A stretch of DNA of 64,000 bases from Panulirus ornatus (GCF_036320965.1 NC_092265.1:4179001-4243000), one strand, 5' to 3'; counted from the stretch's first letter, positions 38,497-50,290 are shown. Notes: generated by a model not told the origin, from the letters alone. Program-made: numbers and translations.

Positions 38497-40095
38497 ATGG
38501 CGTATTTCCTCTTTCCTCTGTGGATAATATGAAATAAATCTTCTCTTTTTTATACGAGCAACTGAACTAATTTACATATCTGGGCTTCTCTTTTATTGTA
38601 TTGCTTCTTTATTCTCTACTAGAGGGAGGCGTAGAGACGTGCAATAAGATTAGATCACCTGACAAGAATTCATTATAGATTACTTGCTTTGATCACCGAG
38701 TCCTTCCATCTCCAACTCTTCCAGGGGTGGGCAAAGGAGCAGCTGAGTGGCTGGCGAAGCACGGCAGCGACCACGGACACGACACGGGCGTCGTGGGTGT
38801 AGGCATCGACACCCTCTCGCTCGACAAGGGCGTGTCAGTTCGTTTCCCAGCCCAGGTCAAGCTCTTCCAGAGCAACATCTACGGCGTTGAGAACGTGGCC
38901 AACCTAGATAAGGTGAGGGGAAAAAAAAATCGAGCGCAGAAGACGCGTCTTTAGGTCAACTTCTCTACCCATGTCTTTTGTGAGAGGGACGTAATCGTCT
39001 TTGTCAACTAGGAGGTATTTGATGAGATATATTTGCAAAGGACAGAGGTTAGCAAACACGAAGAATACGCTTTTCCTCAAAAAGCTGAATCTTAAGAGAA
39101 CTACTACTATTATTTTGATTGTTCTGTTACTGAGACGTTTTAACAACTGAAGACACTGATGAATTCAGCTCTTCAGAAAATAAATCTAAAGACTAATAGG
39201 GATAATGTAGTTGGATATTACGAATCACAATGGTTGAGTTAGGAGCTTAGAGTGCACACAAAACGACCCTTCACACTTGTGAAAATATAAATTTCATCAA
39301 TTGGCTGAGGTTATCTGATAAACTCAAGACAAAAATTATCGAAAGAAAAAAGAAAACAATCGTTGTTTCGTTATCAACATCTTTATGGTTGTGTCTCTAA
39401 CGTCTTCAGAATCCTGAAGTGTAAGTACTAAGTCCAGTTCCTCTGTTATTTAACTGATAGGGAACAAGTCTTTCGTGTTGGTTTTTATCTTGCATGTACT
39501 TATAGATAACAAAGTCATTCGAATTTAATCTAAAACGCAACTTATATGTACTAAAAAAGAACTTCCAGTCTATGACTTTGTATAATGCTCGTAATCATGC
39601 TACATACTGATCGGATATACCTTACCCATAAGGCTGTGCTGATTGGATGTCCCTTACCCTAAATGCTGTATTGATTGGATGTCCCTTTACCTAAATGCTA
39701 CATTGATTGGATGTCCTTACCCTAAATGCTGTTTTGATTGGGTGTCTCTCACCCTCCTGGACTATACAGAAATCAGATCATTTGGTTCCTTCTACATAAC
39801 TCCTGAGGAGCAGAGTTGATGGTACGATCCATGTCATGAGGCTATTCTACACGTACCAGTGAAGTGTGATGAAGTGGAGTCTCGGTTGACATGATATAGA
39901 TGAAAAGGAATTCAAACAGCAATGCACCACTGGGTCTCCTCCAGGCTCTTGCGATGAATGATGTACATTAGCACATGCACCACTGGGTCTCCTCCAGGCT
40001 CTTGCGGTGAATGATGTACATTAGCACATCTATACAGAGCAGAGGTGATTAGCTTACTGAACTATATACATGTATCTCATTCTCAGTCTCTCTTA

Positions 40096-40134
<39 letters not shown>

Positions 40135-40360
40135 CCTATCTCATTCTATCTCTTCCGCTTCTCAGCTCCCGGAGTCTGGCTTCTACGTGACGGTGATGCC
40201 CATGAAGATCGGCGGAGGGAGCGGCGCCCCTGCTCGAGTCATCGCCGAAGTGGACGAAGGGCCAGGACCCAACAATGCCTCCCCGACCCCCAGCACTCTC
40301 CTCCTGCCTCCTCTGCTGACGGCAACGGTGGCGACGTTTTATTGGTTCCTCGAGGCGTAG
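36967..40360 (+). CDS. Cyclase/kynurenine formamidase-like protein B, altered metal site
   Basis: Five exons: 36967-37166, 37293-37417, 38174-38380, 38725-38912, 40166-40360; 304 aa. Junctions have GT/AG and phases 2, 1, 1, 0, exactly as in gene C. The start is the ATG in GTCACCATGACG, which opens a signal peptide (Ala/Val-rich, probable cleavage before ELFDLSYTFNENAPTSPKF). Family blocks: HSGTHINAPRHH (78-89), IHTGWGKM, VVGVGIDTLSLD, NIYGVENVANLDK and MKIGGGSGAPARVI. The Asp of HxGTHxD is Asn84 and the conserved downstream His is Gln221; Glu233 is kept. The C-terminus (NNASPTPST then LLLPPLLTATVATFYWFLEA) fits a GPI-attachment signal. Known family activity is metal-dependent amide or lactam hydrolysis (N-formylkynurenine, isatin). 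Whether B still hydrolyses anything is unclear. A possible untranslated first exon lies upstream, since an acceptor (CTATCTAG|GC) precedes the ATG. Confidence 0.88.
37171..37228. repeat. (CT)n microsatellite in intron 1 of gene B
   Basis: The CT run begins within 7 nt of the exon 1 donor (gtgagt) and fills almost half of the 126 nt intron. Confidence 0.97.
37411..37495 (+). repeat. 23 bp repeat that duplicates a 5' splice site
   Basis: The end of exon 2 of gene B with its donor (TACCAG|GTAAGG) is followed by three more copies of the 23 bp unit. They place donor-like sites at 37441 (gcaagg), 37464 and 37487 (gtaagg), besides the real one at 37418. Confidence 0.88.
38431..38489. repeat. (AT)n microsatellite in intron 3 of gene B
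   Basis: AT run of about 59 bp, 50 nt after the exon 3 donor. Confidence 0.97.
39607..39765. repeat. ~32 bp minisatellite in intron 4 of gene B
   Basis: About five degenerate tandem copies around TTGATTGGATGTCCCTTACC followed by CTAAATGCTGTA. Confidence 0.88.
39922..40029. repeat. 53 bp direct duplication in intron 4 of gene B
   Basis: Two adjacent copies starting ATGCACCACTGGGTCTCCTC, differing by one base (GCGATG versus GCGGTG). Confidence 0.92.
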
Positions 40361-40546
40361 AGTGATAGTGGTCTACCTCGCATCGGTCTGACCGGATGGT
40401 CCGACGCAGGTGTTGTGAAGACCAACCCACCATGGGGGTCTGCAGACACAGTCTCTCTCTCTTTCATTATGTGCTGACAAAATGCGGTGGTTGTCCAATC
40501 TTAAGTGTTGCCGTACTCCGCCTGCATGAGGTTTTATAGCGGAAAA

Positions 40547-40618
40547 ACTTCCCTTTGGCGAGGTTGTATTAATAATCGTCGGGGGACGAAAACGATACAA
40601 CCTCGCCGAAAGGGAACT
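40547..40618 (+). other. Imperfect hairpin downstream of gene B
   Basis: Outer arms GGCGAGGTTGTAT / ATACAACCTCGCC, extended by CCCTTT / AAAGGG across one bulge, enclose an inner TCGTC-GGGG-GACGA hairpin. The whole foldback spans about 72 nt, about 190 nt after the stop codon of gene B. It could act as a 3' UTR structure, be a precursor-microRNA-like fold, or be a small inverted-repeat insertion. Confidence 0.7.
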
Positions 40619-41105
40619 TGTTACTCCAAAGAGTCTATCACTTCCCTGCTGCTGATCGTAGGGCAGCCTTGGACCTTTGAAAGCAAGAAGAGAAGCTTCA
40701 GTCCAGGAGTGAAACACCGCTTGACCTATATCCTCAGATGTGATGAACTGTGGTCATGAAATGAACATCAGCTTTATAGATGTGATGTTTATAGATGTGA
40801 TGTTTATCATTCGCATATCAATTATTTTTCTTCCCATGGAGATCACAAGTAACGGTATTCAGTCCTATGTAGTAATCCTATATATAATCTAAACCTGTAA
40901 GGAACATAACTGTACCGAAATAATAACTAAGAAGAAGTAATCTAGAGTAAATCATTTTGCGTATCCTTATCTCAAGTGGTCAGTAACTTGTTGTTTTGTA
41001 TGTGTGTGTGTGTGTGTGTTTTGAAAGCTTTCACATAATATTGTCTAGTCTCTTAACCTTGTGTGTGTGTACCATGACGATACTCCTCTTAAGCTTGTGT
41101 GATCA

Positions 41106-41106
<1 letters not shown>

Positions 41107-41142
<36 letters not shown>
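41107..41142. repeat. (AC)n microsatellite
   Basis: AC run of about 36 bp. Confidence 0.95.
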
Positions 41143-41143
<1 letters not shown>

Positions 41144-41448
41144 GTAGGTAGAGTCTTGTCCCCAAGGACTGACTATCTCTAAGGGAAGGATGAACACTTA
41201 GGCTGGCTGTATTTTATCAAGGTTGAGATGTGTGACCATTTTTGGTCCTCTGTTTGGAGTTAAAGGCCACTAAAAGGACACAGCATATCATTACCATCAC
41301 CTGCCTATACTTCAGGAAAGTTCATGACTCATGGCACAAACATGTATGTGCAGATGACCCGCATGATCTAAGATGACCAATTTTACCCTTCAGTAAATGG
41401 CAAAGGACAACAACAACAAAAAATTACATATTTGGGCCACAAATTCAC

Positions 41449-41454
41449 TTTATT
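41449..41454 (-). terminator. Candidate polyadenylation signal of the protease homolog
   Basis: AATAAA on the minus strand, about 345 nt past the stop codon at 41798. It would give a 3' UTR of plausible length. Confidence 0.45.
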
Positions 41455-41797
41455 TCAACCAGTAATATTTTGGACTTTGAGAATATTCTATATGCATGGC
41501 ATTCCGTCAGCAATAATAGATGTTGCAAAATGGGACACACATGTAGGCATACAGATCTCTCTCTCTCTGTCTCTCTTCCCCGTCAATTGTAAGTATTGAA
41601 ATGTGATGACATACAGAAACAGCACTTGGTCACGAATGAGGGCTTTACTAAGTGTAACATCTCCCTTTCTCACACTGTCAATCTTGAAGTGGACTACATT
41701 TCCTTCTCGAAGTTCACGTCAAGTACAACTTACCAGAATGTTTGGCGTTATCAGAAGCAAAACAGCTTTTGAAACACCGACGATATAGAGGGACAAG

Positions 41798-42926
41798 CTA
41801 AAGGTTTTCGACGATCCAGTCGAGGTAAGCCCCGACCCTGGTGTACACACCAGGGAAGTCCGGATTACCGCAGTCGTAGCCAAAACTGACGATTCCCGCA
41901 ACGTAGTACCGTCTGACGCTTGGACTGAAGTAGTTGAGTGGGGAGCCACCGTCACCCTGCCATGGACGAACAGAAGTGGTCGTGGTCACTGAGAAAATTA
42001 TATATGTGTGCGTGTGTGTGTGTGTGGCTTGGAGTTACATCCCAAATCAGTCAAGATAAAGCTTGCAAAACAGGATGAGGTGGTGATGCAGTGGTATTTG
42101 TACTGGGTGGAAGATGATTACCCAAGGATGATTCTATGGCAGTATGAAAACAAAGCAAAACAAAGAATCAGTAAAAAAAAAAAAAAAGATAAAAAAAAAT
42201 AAGGACAAAACAAGGGAGACAAAAAAAAAAAGGAATATGTGATTTACTAACATGGCACGATCCTTGATGCTCCTCGCGCATACAGATCTGATTCTCAGTG
42301 ACCACAAACGAGCGCTCCACGTTTTGGTAGGCCTTGTTGCACTCTGCGATGTCTGTCACCGGGAGAGCGACTGCCACAGGTACAAGCGAAGGTTTGCCAC
42401 CTGTTGAGATGGAAGATTGAGATACATTTAAGACAAACCAACTCTGTTAAACCTTACCCTTAAATGAGGAAGCGAGTCTAATCTTACCGTCTTGCTTCTT
42501 TCTCATTCCCTTAAGTGTCTGGTCCACAGTAGGTACTGTGTGGCTAGAGGTCACATTGTGCCAGGGTTGATGACATTCTTGGACGTGCATGATGCCAGGA
42601 TCATTATATGTGTGTCCGTAGTGGGGGAGGAGGGTGGGAGGGGGGTCACCTTATTCCATGGTCTGTGTGTTTGTTCAAGGGCAACAAAACCTTTTTTTTT
42701 TTTATGATACTCACCGAATGATGTGTCTCCGAACCCAACCACAACTAGTTCTTTGCCAGTAAAGTTGCTATGACGCTGTGGAAACGGGAGGCAGGCCGGC
42801 CGCACATAATCTGCGGAGGACATGACGATATTTTAGAGCCAAGTCTGTGGAGGAGGAGGAGGATCCGTCGCGAGGCACAGGACACGCAATCTGTTGGAGG
42901 GCGTCGTGAGGGGCGGGGTGGTCGGG

Positions 42927-42973
<47 letters not shown>

Positions 42974-43655
42974 CAGTCTCTAGATAATGATATCCTCCTC
43001 CAGGAGTATATCTTGTGGAGTATATGATGAAGTCTGTCTGTGGTCCGTGACAGCGCCTCCTGTCACCTTCGTCAACAGAGATACAGGGCCCGCCTTCTCT
43101 GTAGCACAGACGTTAGAAGATCTAGTGTCTTCCGTGGTCTTCACCACCACAATTGAGTGATCGGGTTGGTCAAGACAGGAGGAACGCAACAGTTCATAGG
43201 GGAGAGGGAGGAGGGGGAAAACAAAACACTAAAAGGAAGCAGTAGTGCAATAGTGATCTGGACCAATGGTAGTGTATATTGCGAATATTCCCAAGAAACG
43301 GCGCACACAACACTAAGCTTGCTTACCGGTGAAGGTAACGTCTTGAGGCAGGGTGAGAATGGCAATGTCATTTTGATGCCTATTAGGGTTATACTCGGGA
43401 TGAATCGTCTTCGTCACTGAAAACTCCTGGAAGGTGGAGTCATCTTCGGCGAGGGAAAGAACACCCACACGAACAGTGTTCCTGATTAGAAAGGGTTGAC
43501 AGTGAGTGTGCGTGTATCATACGGCGTCCTCGTGTGGCTGACGAGTGTTTGTGTGTAACATTAGATTGAGCAAAGAGGAACGAGAATATCCTATTGATAA
43601 ACGTGCTTGTAAAAGAAAGATCTGATTTCAAACAAATCCACCCCCCCCCCCTACA

Positions 43656-43701
<46 letters not shown>

Positions 43702-43945
43702 GGTCCCCGTGGTGTGATGATTAGCGCTACTGACCATGAGTCAGCACGGGCCAGCTCGGGATCTAACCCAAAGTGGTGTTCGAATCCTGGTCGCGGCTGC
43801 CGGTCAACAGTCCACTCAGCCGTTCATCCTCCTCTCGGGTATGGTCAATGAAAACGTACCTACCATAGGCTGATGTGTGTGTGTGTGTGTGTGCATTACA
43901 ATAAAGACATAACACGTATATACAAGGGAATGCACAAGGTAATAC

Positions 43946-44032
<87 letters not shown>

Positions 44033-45411
44033 TTTTAAAGGACGTGAATTAAGAGAAGAGAAATGAATAGGAATTGGGCATCCAGAAGAGAGACACATGC
44101 CTTCCAAGTCTGAAGTCTTATCGGCTCAAAACTATGAAGGCATGACGCTGAGACGTGACTGTTGGCAGTGAAAGAAGTAATGCGAATGAAAGTCAGATCA
44201 GGAAATGAAAACATGGGGGAGAAAATGATACATCTCTTCTCCAACCGGGCTTCCTCCTCCTCCTCCTCCTCCTCCTCCTCCACGGTATGATAGAAGACAT
44301 AGCAACTCACACGTCAGTTATAGCACAATGAGCACCCGTGAGGACGTGACGCTTGGTAATCAGGGTACCCCCACAGATGAAGCGGAAGGTTGTGTTCTTG
44401 TTTCCCACTACCACCAACCATGGCCATGCTCCAGGCTGTGGAGGGGGAGAGAAATTCCAGTATAATAATGATCATACGGGGGGAGGGAAGGGGGGGGGGG
44501 AATAATAATGGGAAAAAAGAGGGAAAAAAAGGTGTTTTTCATACGTTCAGCGATAGGAAGGAAGGAAGAAGGAAAAATCTTCTGCATATCAGTGCCATTC
44601 ATGTGTTGCTGAACACCACTCGGATCTAAAACGACGAAGGAGTGTCATACATGACCACGACTGGTGAGGGGAATATTAGACCTGGTATGGTGGCATATGA
44701 TATGATACAGAGGGATGAGGACTGCATGACGATGAAGACGTTTAGGTTAGCGTAGAGATGAAGGCCAGCTAGCAGATACGATGGAGCACAGAGAAGGGAA
44801 GGCCAGCTAGCAGATACGATGGAGCACAGAGAAGGGAAGGCCAGCTAGCAGATACGATGGAGCACATAGAAGGGAAGGCCAGATAGCAGATACGATGGAT
44901 CATAGAGAAGGGAAGGCCAGATAGCAGATACGATGGAGCACATAGAAGGGAAGGCCAGATAGCAGATACGATGGAGCACAGAGAAAGGAAAGGCCATATA
45001 GCACAGTACACAGTACTGATTTGATAGGGTACATATACCATCAGCCACAGACATGAGGGGCTGAGTGAGAGACGTTATACAATATCCACAACTGTTTGCT
45101 TCTGTCTACCAAGATTTTGTACGAGTCTGTCACCAAGGGTTTAACATGACCGACGTGCTACAGACAGAAGACGGGAATACCTAACAAATCTGAGTCGAGA
45201 ATCATAAAACAGGAGAGTGTGAACAGCTTTATCGGAGAAGGAAAGCGTCAAACGACTCATTCGTGATCTGGAAATGTGGGTTGAGAGAGAGACAGAAATC
45301 TGTCCACTTGACAGTATAGTATGACAGTGTATCTAACTAGTATTTTTTTTTTTTTGGACTCTCTTTCTCACCAACTCCTCCCCTTCCTTAGGTTGTCAAC
45401 GACCCGTGTGC

Positions 45412-45452
<41 letters not shown>

Positions 45453-45791
45453 GCATTCCTGCGTTGGCATAGGCTGACAGAGGCATATCCCCGCGTCATC
45501 TCAGACTGGATCAGAACAAGGAGAAAAAATGAACTCGCAGTGACAGCGACTACATCACATGATGTTAAGTTGGAAAGGAACACAGTGTTGAGTGTGCTCA
45601 ACTATATTCCTACGAGTCCATGGGGAAAATGAAACACGAAAAGTTCCCAAGTGCACTTTCGTGTAATAATCACATGATGTCAAGTGTTTTAAGAGAAGGG
45701 GATCAGAGACTACGAGCATTAGAGAATATATATACATGGATGGTTAGAAATGGAAAGACTTGAGAAAAAGATCGTTGATTCTTTTTTTTTG

Positions 45792-45871
<80 letters not shown>

Positions 45872-46390
45872 CGTTTCCGTCCCCAAATGAGGTTTTCTCT
45901 ACGAACAAGGACAAAGAAGGGAGTCCAACTTACCTTCTGGATGTCTAAGTAAGTCTCTGGTGCGGAGAAGCCACACTCATTCTCCGTCGGGATGATGGAC
46001 GACGGTTTGGACAGTAGAGGGTGCTCGAATCGGCAGCACCGAATCGTGTACCTCAACAGCAACCTGTGGGAGGAGGATGGAGTGAGGGAGGGTGTGAATC
46101 ACAGCTTACACGCGCGAGTACCCAGGATAAGGAAAGGATAATGTGTTCCATTCAGAATCTAAAGACCTTTTTAAGTTCACTGATCCTCAGTGATGCTATC
46201 CCCTCAAAGTACTTTGTAAAAGTTCGACGAAGACCCTACGACCATTCCAGCCTGCATCATCCATTTCCTGATCGTTTTTTGTCATCATTTAGCTCGTAGC
46301 CTTGTAGAGAGTGAGAGTACCTTTAATCTTAAACCTCTAATTAAGCCTTTTTTTAATCATACCACAAGACAATATGTCTGCTATATCCCT

Positions 46391-46435
<45 letters not shown>

Positions 46436-48081
46436 TCACTCGCGGTGGACATGATTTTGGAAAGCGAAGATATAACCATAAATTACCCTTGTACGAACCT
46501 TTCAAACTTCTCAGTCACTCTTCTTCACCCTGAGTGGGCAGTGTAGCCGACCAAGTTGACTGTGTCTTAGTGAGAATAGTGGCTGGTGCAAGCGAAGCTG
46601 AAATAATAATCATCATCCCAGACAAAATGCTGGAGCAGTTTCTCTCACTTTATCTCTGTTGTTCCCTTACATTTTGTGAGGACGCTTGGTGTGCGTGGAG
46701 GAGACAGTCACATCGACGTATGTGCTCCTGTATCATTGTTAATGCCTGTTGGGCAATCCAATGTTATTATCTGCCTCTTATACACAAGCGTCATTCTGAG
46801 ACCGTTAGCACGGTCAGAAGCGACGTTAACTCCAAATACTGTACGAAATCTATTCGAACTTTTCCTTATGTCTTTCTGACGTCAGTCAGACATCCTCGTA
46901 AACTAGGTCACGTGATTTTTTACGGTAATGGGATGAGAAAAGTAAACATAGCTTACGAAGTGTAAGTGGGTTTGATTATTTATGATACGATGCTTGTCAT
47001 CATAAAACGGAATAGGCACGCAACATATTCCTGTTGGGTTGCGACGCTCGCGTGAAGCACACAAACCCCGAGTGAAGAGACACAGCTTATACGATTCCAG
47101 ACGCAAGCGAGTTGTACCGTAGCGGCATCAAAGGAACATAAGGGACAAGGACCTCACCTTCCGAACGAAGTTCTGAAAAACGGCATCATCGACTCGTTCC
47201 CAAACTGGGAGGCCAGAGGCAGGTACACGTTACACTCACTCTCTCCTCCGCAAGTACCTGAAAGACATATCATAGGTTTTCCACAGACATTCGATAAATC
47301 ATACTTAATTTACATTGCTATATTGAGGAACGTACGTGTGTGTGTGTGTGTGTGTGTGTGTCATGGAAATTATAGTTTTCTTCCTCACTAAACGTTTATC
47401 TCTCTACACACATGACTTAAGGCCAGTCTTCTCTATGTTAAACAATAGTTATTGTTCAAGCAGACTCTTCTGGTTCATCCCACATACACCAAGGTGATAG
47501 TCCAAGCTGCTAAATTCTTTGCCGAGTCTTTGCGGGCTCATTGTAAACATTACCATGAGAGAAATCTGACACTTAACACACACACACACACACAAAATGA
47601 GTCTCTTTCAAAGACATTTTTTTTTCATATACTTTAATACAATCTTCAGGGTGTTTTCAGACAACTAATGAGAACCATTACTCACCATCAGCGTTCCCCA
47701 GGGTGATGGTTACTGTGGAGAGGTGCTTGTTGTTTGTCTCTGAAATAAAAACATCTTTGAATCCTGTGTAAAACTATTAGGTAGATATTTGGTTTATGAA
47801 GGCTGTTAGGTTCTTCTGTGTGACTGATTGCCTTAACGGGGGTTGGTTGGATAAGAGAAAGGAAGGTGTATTTCACAACGAGACAGTGGGCTCTAAGCGG
47901 GATCACTGGTATGGAATATCTATAGTAGTAGTCATATGCTAATGCCTTTATGGAAGGAAAAGATGTTGTTCAGTGCAAAAATAAATATATTCGTCAGAAG
48001 TCCAGAAAAAAAATCTCGGTTTTGAGGATAAATTTTCTCGCACATATGTGATTGTACACTTCAGTCTATGTTCTAAGGGTC

Positions 48082-48150
<69 letters not shown>

Positions 48151-48280
48151 TAAAATTTACCGAACCTCTTAACATCTCTCTTTCTAAGGAAGGAATCTGG
48201 TGATAAGTCTAAGATAATCTTAAAGTTCACTTCAAAGTCTTTCTAACATATAGATGCCTTCAGCTTATGTCCTGCCTGTG

Positions 48281-48319
<39 letters not shown>

Positions 48320-48565
48320 TGTTTACTCTTTTACATACAAAAATCTACCTTTTATATTCATATTTCATACATATAGATATTCGTCTGTTTTATAATGAAA
48401 GTGCAAATCAGCATTACTTACACCATCAACAGGTTATATGGTCAAGATAGATAATCATTATACAGTAAATGTTAACTTCTATACACAATAAATAACTCCA
48501 TACAACTAACCTTGTCCTTGTGTTAAGGCAATCCCAAGCAGCATCAAGAATTGAAAGGTCAACAT
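41798..48565 (-). CDS. Secreted serine protease homolog (GDGGSP type), catalytically dead
   Basis: Nine exons on the minus strand: 48565-48511, 47739-47686, 47257-47158, 46063-45934, 44435-44311, 43481-43327, 42810-42715, 42400-42252, 41956-41798; 340 aa with all phases consistent. Signal peptide MLTFQFLMLLGIALTQGQ. Residues 36-100 form a short Cys-containing domain (TCGGESECNVYL ... RYTIRCCRF), possibly a reduced CLIP domain with four Cys. The chymotrypsin-fold domain follows: GAWPWLVVVG, LTGAHC (His149), NDIAIL (Asp193), RPACLPFP, VVGFG, then SCHGDGGSPLNY and FPGVYTRVGAYLDWI. The catalytic Ser is Gly291, and position 189 is Gly, so no trypsin-like activity is expected. The usual RIVGG activation site is absent; ECGFSAPETYLDIQKPGAWPW bridges the domains. 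Known relatives act as cofactors in prophenoloxidase activation, adhesion or clotting; the role here is inferred only. Confidence 0.93.
42930..42966. repeat. (AT)n microsatellite in a protease-homolog intron
   Basis: AT run of about 37 bp between the exons at 42715-42810 and 43327-43481. Confidence 0.96.
43658..43699. repeat. (AC)n microsatellite
   Basis: AC run of about 42 bp just before the SINE at 43700. Confidence 0.96.
43700..43865 (+). mobile_element. tRNA-derived SINE in a protease-homolog intron
   Basis: GTGGTGTGATGATTAGCGCT resembles a pol III A-box region and GTGTTCGAATCCTGG is a B-box, about 60 nt apart. The stretch CATGAGTCAGCACGGGCCAG matches the copy at 29765. Inserted antisense to the host gene, between the exons at 43327-43481 and 44311-44435. 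It sits between an AC run and a GT run. Confidence 0.75.
43949..44030. repeat. (AT)n microsatellite in a protease-homolog intron
   Basis: AT run of about 82 bp. Confidence 0.97.
44763..44998. repeat. 38 bp minisatellite in a protease-homolog intron
   Basis: About six tandem copies of a unit starting GGCCAGCTAGCAGATACGAT; the later copies read GGCCAGATAGC. Confidence 0.95.
45412..45450. repeat. (GT)n microsatellite
   Basis: GT run of about 39 bp in the same intron. Confidence 0.95.
45795..45871. repeat. (AG)n microsatellite
   Basis: AG run of about 77 bp, about 60 nt inside the intron from the donor of the exon at 45934-46063. Confidence 0.97.
46391..46430. repeat. (CT)n microsatellite
   Basis: CT run of about 40 bp in the intron between the exons at 45934-46063 and 47158-47257. 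Confidence 0.96.
48086..48148. repeat. (AT)n microsatellite in intron 1 of the protease homolog
   Basis: AT run of about 62 bp. Confidence 0.97.
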
Positions 48566-48571
48566 TGTGCT

Positions 48572-48664
48572 GAAAAAAAAGAAGAAATATTGATAACACG
48601 ATCTTTCACTCGAAAGAAAAAAAAAAAGAAGAAGAAATATTGATAACACGATCTTTCACTCGAA
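48572..48664 (-). repeat. ~50 bp duplication next to the start codon of the protease homolog
   Basis: On the minus strand the block TTTCACTCGA-side to polypyrimidine tract occurs twice: GATCGTGTTATCAATATTTC followed by TTCTTC and T-runs. The copy nearer the gene ends TTTTTTCAG|CACAATG, which looks like a 3' splice site four bases before the start codon. This implies an upstream untranslated exon. Confidence 0.78.
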
Positions 48665-49059
48665 AAAAAAAAAAGCGCGCACTTCTATATTCAGCTATGT
48701 TCATTCATATGTTGTGTTAAGCAACTATAAACAACGATTTTCTGTGGCTAGAACAGACAACAGGTCAACACCACTGCAGCTAAGAACTTAACGAAGAACA
48801 CGGTGCGCATAGGCGTCTTGAACCAGATGTACTTACTGTTAGGTTTCGATAGTCAGATGTAGTTTATAACCTGTTTTCGGTGTTCAGAAGGATAAGTTCT
48901 CAAGTGCACTTTTGTGTAATGATCACATCATCAGGGTAAATACAAGAAAGAAATATAAGTCAGGTGATATACAACGAAGAAAAGTAGCTAGGACATCATT
49001 GGTAAACAAGTGATTACCGAAATGTATGTCGGATGTGTTCGAGCCTGGCAAGAAGCGTA

Positions 49060-49061
<2 letters not shown>

Positions 49062-49142
<81 letters not shown>
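49062..49142. repeat. (AT)n microsatellite
   Basis: AT run of about 81 bp. Confidence 0.97.
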
Positions 49143-49143
<1 letters not shown>

Positions 49144-49248
49144 CCGATGCATTAAAGAAGATTTGGCTCTGTTCTTCAAAGTAGGAAAAAATTATCAATC
49201 TGGAATCTTTCGTTGGCAATTGTGGCTAGCTTAGCGTCGTACCTCCTC

Positions 49249-49283
<35 letters not shown>

Positions 49284-49332
49284 CCCAACTCGGTATTCCC
49301 CACACCGCGCTACAGCAGACCCAGCACGACGT

Positions 49333-49334
<2 letters not shown>

Positions 49335-49377
<43 letters not shown>
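49335..49377. repeat. (CT)n microsatellite
   Basis: CT run of about 43 bp. Confidence 0.96.
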
Positions 49378-49380
<3 letters not shown>

Positions 49381-50153
49381 GGTCGCCGTCTTCCCACATC
49401 GAGTGCCTGTGGTTACCATTGGATACTGTCCTATTCACCTTGTTTCTCTCCACCATGTACTTCATGTATGTACGAATGGTTCAAAACAAGCCATGCCATT
49501 CCCGCTGCACATTAGGCTCTGTCGTGAGATCGGGAAAGACTCTACAGACATCCTGCAGGAGTGTGGCCAACATGTACAAAATACCTCGTACCACGTTTAT
49601 GTTCGCTGTGGATCAAAAGAAAAATATATCTTCTTTGTTTCAGAATTAATGCCAACCTTCCAGACATTTTCTCATTCTGGATCTTTTTTTTTCAGTTTAA
49701 GGGAGGCAGGGGGCCCCGCCCATATGTTTTCAATGGTCCAACCCCCCCAGTTTCCCTGAGGGTTATAGCCCTATTGGGCAAAAAAAAAAAAAAAAATGGT
49801 CTTTGAAGTAATGCCAATGGCCTTTTTAGAATCACTCTAGTCTCATTCTTCGTAGCTATATATATATATAATTCTTGCGGTGAGCGCTACGCGGCAGACA
49901 TACCCTTCGGGCAAAATCTTGTGGTCAGTACTCACACGTAAGTACTCACTCTCTAATGAAAGAATGATGGCCTTGCCCTCGTAAGTAGTCTATTAATACA
50001 CTGTCTAGGACACACGTCGTCAATTACACCCTCCTTTCATCATCTGAATCTGCGACACTGCTTTCACGGGGACGTGTGCTAAAAGAGGCATCAGATACCA
50101 TACCCCCGACCCACCTGTGCTGAAGGAATATAATCACACGTTGCACGTCCATC

Positions 50154-50187
<34 letters not shown>

Positions 50188-50236
50188 ATCTATAGCCTCA
50201 TGAGTTCATCGGTTTTATAAGAAAAACATACAAGAC

Positions 50237-50239
<3 letters not shown>

Positions 50240-50287
<48 letters not shown>
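50240..50287. repeat. (AG)n microsatellite
   Basis: AG run of about 48 bp. Confidence 0.96.

Positions 50288-50290
<3 letters not shown>

Larger units (their letters stand above)
40361..41797. other. Intergenic between convergent gene B and the protease homolog
   Basis: Holds the presumed 3' UTR of gene B with a foldback at 40547-40618, a GT run (41000-41018), an AC run (41107-41142) and a minus-strand AATAAA at 41449-41454. No further coding exon seen. Confidence 0.6.

Noticed and set aside
43700..43790. Functional tRNA gene
   Set aside because: The B-box and an A-box-like segment are present, but I could not form acceptor, D and anticodon stems. Related copies elsewhere point to a SINE.
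46534..46965. 143-codon plus-strand frame
   Set aside because: Lies in an intron of the minus-strand protease homolog, with no domain and no paralog.
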